From Anaeromyxobacter sp. Fw109-5 (GTDB lineage Bacteria; Myxococcota; Myxococcia; Myxococcales; Anaeromyxobacteraceae), in assembly GCF_000017505.1 (NCBI RefSeq), contig NC_009675.1, positions 992,001 to 1,056,000 on the forward strand: a stretch of DNA of 64,000 nucleotides. Reading direction: 5' to 3'. Under the pieces are notes generated by a model. It had not been told where the DNA came from. It saw only the letters and a program-made list of their open reading frames with translations, and made no database searches. Of the stretch, positions 61,773-64,000 are shown one piece after another (within the stretch, counting starts at the first letter, position 1; each line of letters opens with the position of its first letter). Both the position numbers and the translations under genes were made by a program.

Positions 61773-63251
61773 CTAGTCCTCCTCCTGGCGCCCGAAGAGG
61801 AGCTGCACGAACGGCTTGTCGGCGGGCGGGGTGAAGACGTAGACGTGATCGCCGGGCTCGAGCACCGTGCGGCCGCGCGCGGCGAGGAGCTCTCGGCCGC
61901 GGACGACCAGCATCACGGACGAGCCCTCCGGGATGGTGAGCTCCGAGATGCGCGAGCCGGCCACGGCGCTCGCGGGCTCCACGTAGAACGAGATCACCTC
62001 GCCCGCGAGGCGCTGCGTCGTGTTGATCTCCAGCACCGCGCGCGGCGGCGGCGCGGCCTGGACCTCGAGCCCGAGCCGGCGCGCGGCCCAGCCGATGGAG
62101 GAGCCCTGCACGACCGCGCTCACCACCACCACGAAGAACACGAGATCGAAGACGTAGTACGCGTACGGGAGCCCGGCGATGACCGGGAACGTCCCGAGCA
62201 TGATCGGGACCGCGCCGCGCAGCCCGACCCAGGAGACGAAGGCGATCTCCCGCTTCGGCATGCGGAAGGGCAGGAGCAGCGCGAACACCACCAGCGGCCG
62301 CGCCACGAGCGCGAGGAAGAGGCCGAGGAACAGCCCGGCCCCGGCGACGCTCATCAGCCGCGAGGGGAACGCGAGCAGGCCGAGCAGGAGGAACATCGAG
62401 ACCTGGCTGAACCACGCGAGCGCGTCGTGGACGCGCCGCAGCCCGGAGGCGAACGGCAGCGGCCCGTTGCCGAGGACCACCGCCGCCGCGTACACCGCGA
62501 CGAAGCCGCTGCCCTGGAGCAGCGTCGGCGCGCCGAACGCCAGGAACGCGAGCGCGATCGTGAGCACGGGGTAGAGGCCGCTCGCGGAGAGCCGCACGCG
62601 CGCGAGGGCCCATCGGCCGGCGTACCCGACGCCCACCCCCCCGGCGAGCCCGACCGCGAGCTGCAGGAGGACGTGCAGCGCGAGGGTGGGCCCCGGCCGC
62701 TCCTGCGCGACGAGCGCGCCGGTCACCGCCAGGGTCAGGATCACCGCCATCGGATCGTTCGCGCCGGACTCGACCTCGAGCAGGCGCGCGAGCCGCTGCC
62801 GGATGCTGATCCCGGCGCTGCGCAGGATCGAGAAGACCGCCGCGGCGTCGGTGGAGGAGACGATGGCGCCGATGAGGAGCGACTCCGGCCAGCCGAGGCC
62901 GATCGCGCGCGCCCCGAGCGCCAGCGCCGCGGCCGTTCCCACCACGCCGACCGTGGCGAGCACCGTCGCGGGCGCGAGGACGCGTCGCAGACTCGCCAGA
63001 TCGGTGTTGAGGCCACCGTCGAAGAGGATGAGGACGAGCGCGACCGTGCCGAAGCGAAAGGTGAGGGCGTAGTCCTCGAACGCGATGTTCCCGAGCCCCT
63101 CCGAGCCGGCCAGCATCCCGACGAGCAGGAACAGGAGCAGGAACGGCAGCCCGAGCCGCCCCGAGGCGCGCGCGGCCGCGAGCACGCTCGCGAGGAGCAG
63201 CACCCCGACGGCGGTGAGCAGGAGGGCGGTAGGGAGTGGCTCGGTCGGCAC
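61773..63251 (-). CDS. Potassium/proton antiporter, CPA1 family, with RCK C-terminal domain
   Basis: A 492-residue antiporter with about 12 helices at 1-385. The ion-binding region holds ESLLIGAIVSSTDAAAVFSI and LEVESGANDPMAVILTLAVT, the paired Asp motif of this family. The end has a TrkA-C/RCK-type domain at about 405-485 (ISFYVEPASAVAGSRISELT, LVVRGRELLAARGRTVLEPG). It resembles NhaP2/CvrA, which exports K+ against protons at acid pH. Convergent with the TPM operon, 29 bases away. Confidence 0.93.
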   Translation of the reverse strand: MPTEPLPTALLLTAVGVLLLASVLAAARASGRLGLPFLLLFLLVGMLAGSEGLGNIAFEDYALTFRFGTVALVLILFDGGLNTDLASLRRVLAPATVLATVGVVGTAAALALGARAIGLGWPESLLIGAIVSSTDAAAVFSILRSAGISIRQRLARLLEVESGANDPMAVILTLAVTGALVAQERPGPTLALHVLLQLAVGLAGGVGVGYAGRWALARVRLSASGLYPVLTIALAFLAFGAPTLLQGSGFVAVYAAAVVLGNGPLPFASGLRRVHDALAWFSQVSMFLLLGLLAFPSRLMSVAGAGLFLGLFLALVARPLVVFALLLPFRMPKREIAFVSWVGLRGAVPIMLGTFPVIAGLPYAYYVFDLVFFVVVVSAVVQGSSIGWAARRLGLEVQAAPPPRAVLEINTTQRLAGEVISFYVEPASAVAGSRISELTIPEGSSVMLVVRGRELLAARGRTVLEPGDHVYVFTPPADKPFVQLLFGRQEED

Positions 63252-63325
63252 GGCGCGGGAGACTACCGTACGGCGGGGCGGCGGTCGTGTGCGCGGCTGG
63301 GGCGAGGCGCCTCACGGCGGGCGCG

Positions 63326-64000
63326 TCACGCGCCGCCAGGGCGGCGCAGCGGGCAGGCCCGGCAGACCGGGTGATCCTGCCACCCTGCGACGAGCGCGCG
63401 GAGCGGCTCGCTCGCCCAGATCTCGCGGAGCGGCGCGTCCGCGACCGAGCCGAAGTCGCCCAGCCCACCCCGCGCGGCGGTCGGGTGCGGGCACGGCGCG
63501 AAGCGGCCGTCGGGGTGGATCCAGGCCTCGCGCCCGACGAACGGACAGGGGCCTCGCGGCGCCGGCGCCGCGGGGTCGGGCGCGAGCTCCACGGCGTTCT
63601 GGAGGAGCACGGCCCTGCCGTCCGGCAGGCGCTCGGTCTCGGCGGCGGCCCTGGCCGCGCGGACCGCCGCGTTCCAGCGGGCGATCGCCTCGGGCGAGCG
63701 GCGCAGCGAGCCGGCCTCCAGGCCGGCGAGGCGTGGCTGGAGGTGGTTGAGCTTCACGCGATCCACGCCCAGCGCCGCTGCGAGGCGCACGATGCCGGGG
63801 AGCTCGCCGACGTTCGCCTCCTGGGCGGTGACCTGGAAGGAGACCCGGCAGCGCCGCCCGCCCGCCCGGGCGTGCGCGTCGCGCGCCCGGACGAGCGCGC
63901 GTACGTTCTCCGCCGCCTGGTCCAGCGAGAGGCCGGGCATCACGGCCTCGGCGGTCTCTCGGGTCGCTCCGTTCCAGGAGATCTTCACGTCCGAGGCGAC
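63326..64000 (-). CDS. Radical SAM/SPASM-type protein, cut by right edge
   Basis: The C-terminal 224 residues of a longer protein. The frame stays open to base 64000 and begins VASDVKISWNGATRET, typical of the mid-TIM-barrel of radical SAM enzymes; the CxxxCxxC site lies outside. The C-terminal SPASM-type cluster region shows RGPCPFVG, GRFAPCPHPTAARGGLGDFG and HPVCRACPLRR, with Cys able to bind an auxiliary Fe-S cluster. Substrate unknown; SPASM enzymes often modify peptides or proteins. Note the SUF and ycaO genes elsewhere in the window. Confidence 0.85.
   Translation of the reverse strand, partial: VASDVKISWNGATRETAEAVMPGLSLDQAAENVRALVRARDAHARAGGRRCRVSFQVTAQEANVGELPGIVRLAAALGVDRVKLNHLQPRLAGLEAGSLRRSPEAIARWNAAVRAARAAAETERLPDGRAVLLQNAVELAPDPAAPAPRGPCPFVGREAWIHPDGRFAPCPHPTAARGGLGDFGSVADAPLREIWASEPLRALVAGWQDHPVCRACPLRRPGGA

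Overview
The window is a very GC-rich chromosomal segment whose codon use, gene families and synteny fit a myxobacterium, most likely an Anaeromyxobacter-type deltaproteobacterium. Supporting signs are the HNH-protein remnant at the left edge, an alkyltransferase-like protein, many short lipoproteins, several caspase/PDZ/carboxypeptidase-regulatory-type secreted proteins and dispersed short repeats. The assignment is inferred from gene content; there is no rRNA to confirm it. No tRNA, rRNA, CRISPR array, phage or complete insertion sequence was found.

Layout. 1-1815: a broken HNH endonuclease-type gene, then about 1.1 kb of non-coding DNA with a dispersed ~155-bp repeat (R1), a 78-bp tandem repeat and REP-like palindromes (R3). 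1816-7452 (minus): exbB-exbD-tonB, a TonB-dependent receptor with its own N-terminal TonB-like domain, and a lipoprotein; one nutrient-uptake operon. 7702-12319 (plus): a secreted repeat protein, an ECF-type sigma factor, a membrane-anchored anti-sigma-like protein and a secreted caspase fused to the same repeat domain. 12330-14414 (minus): an ABC-F ATPase carrying an in-frame palindromic insertion. 14553-17133: Spy/CpxP-like chaperone plus an OmpR/EnvZ-class pair, an envelope-stress module. 17186-19683: small regulators (CGNR, TetR) and a short-chain dehydrogenase with clear palindromic operators. 19801-25445 (minus): zinc-ribbon membrane protein, proline catabolic P5C dehydrogenase, a membrane protein, and an NtrC-type response regulator/histidine kinase pair.

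25510-34277: divergent TolC-like outer-membrane protein and a YbhGFSR-like ABC exporter (membrane-fusion protein, two ATPases, two ABC-2 permeases), followed by a second, simpler ABC-2 exporter. 34509-37850: OB-fold-type lipoprotein, RecQ helicase, YaeQ protein. 37976-44338: a complete SUF iron-sulfur operon headed by an IscR-like repressor (iscR-like, sufB, sufC, sufD, sufS, sufU, sufT) with a palindromic operator in front. 44346-49734: FHA protein, DUF4142 protein, a carboxypeptidase-regulatory/PDZ protein, and two overlapping HtrA-like proteases with no export signals. 49735-50540: a (GGTCGS)n array, the second R1 copy and an R2 repeat.

50541-54528: an atypical NarL-like regulator, a HugZ/PNPOx-like flavoprotein, and a tightly overlapping ycaO-tfuA-SUI1 operon, a peptide-backbone-modifying pair with no visible precursor peptide and coupled to a translation-factor-like gene. 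54593-64000: M20 dipeptidase, glycogen phosphorylase, alkyltransferase-like protein, a Cys-rich lipoprotein, LemA with two TPM-type proteins, a potassium/proton antiporter, and a radical SAM protein running off the right edge.

The most interesting material is (i) the sigma/anti-sigma/caspase/repeat-barrel cassette, (ii) the ycaO-tfuA-SUI1 operon, apparently leaderless, and (iii) repeat families that have inserted in frame into functional genes (ABC-F, TolC). All family assignments come from reading motifs by eye; no database search was possible.
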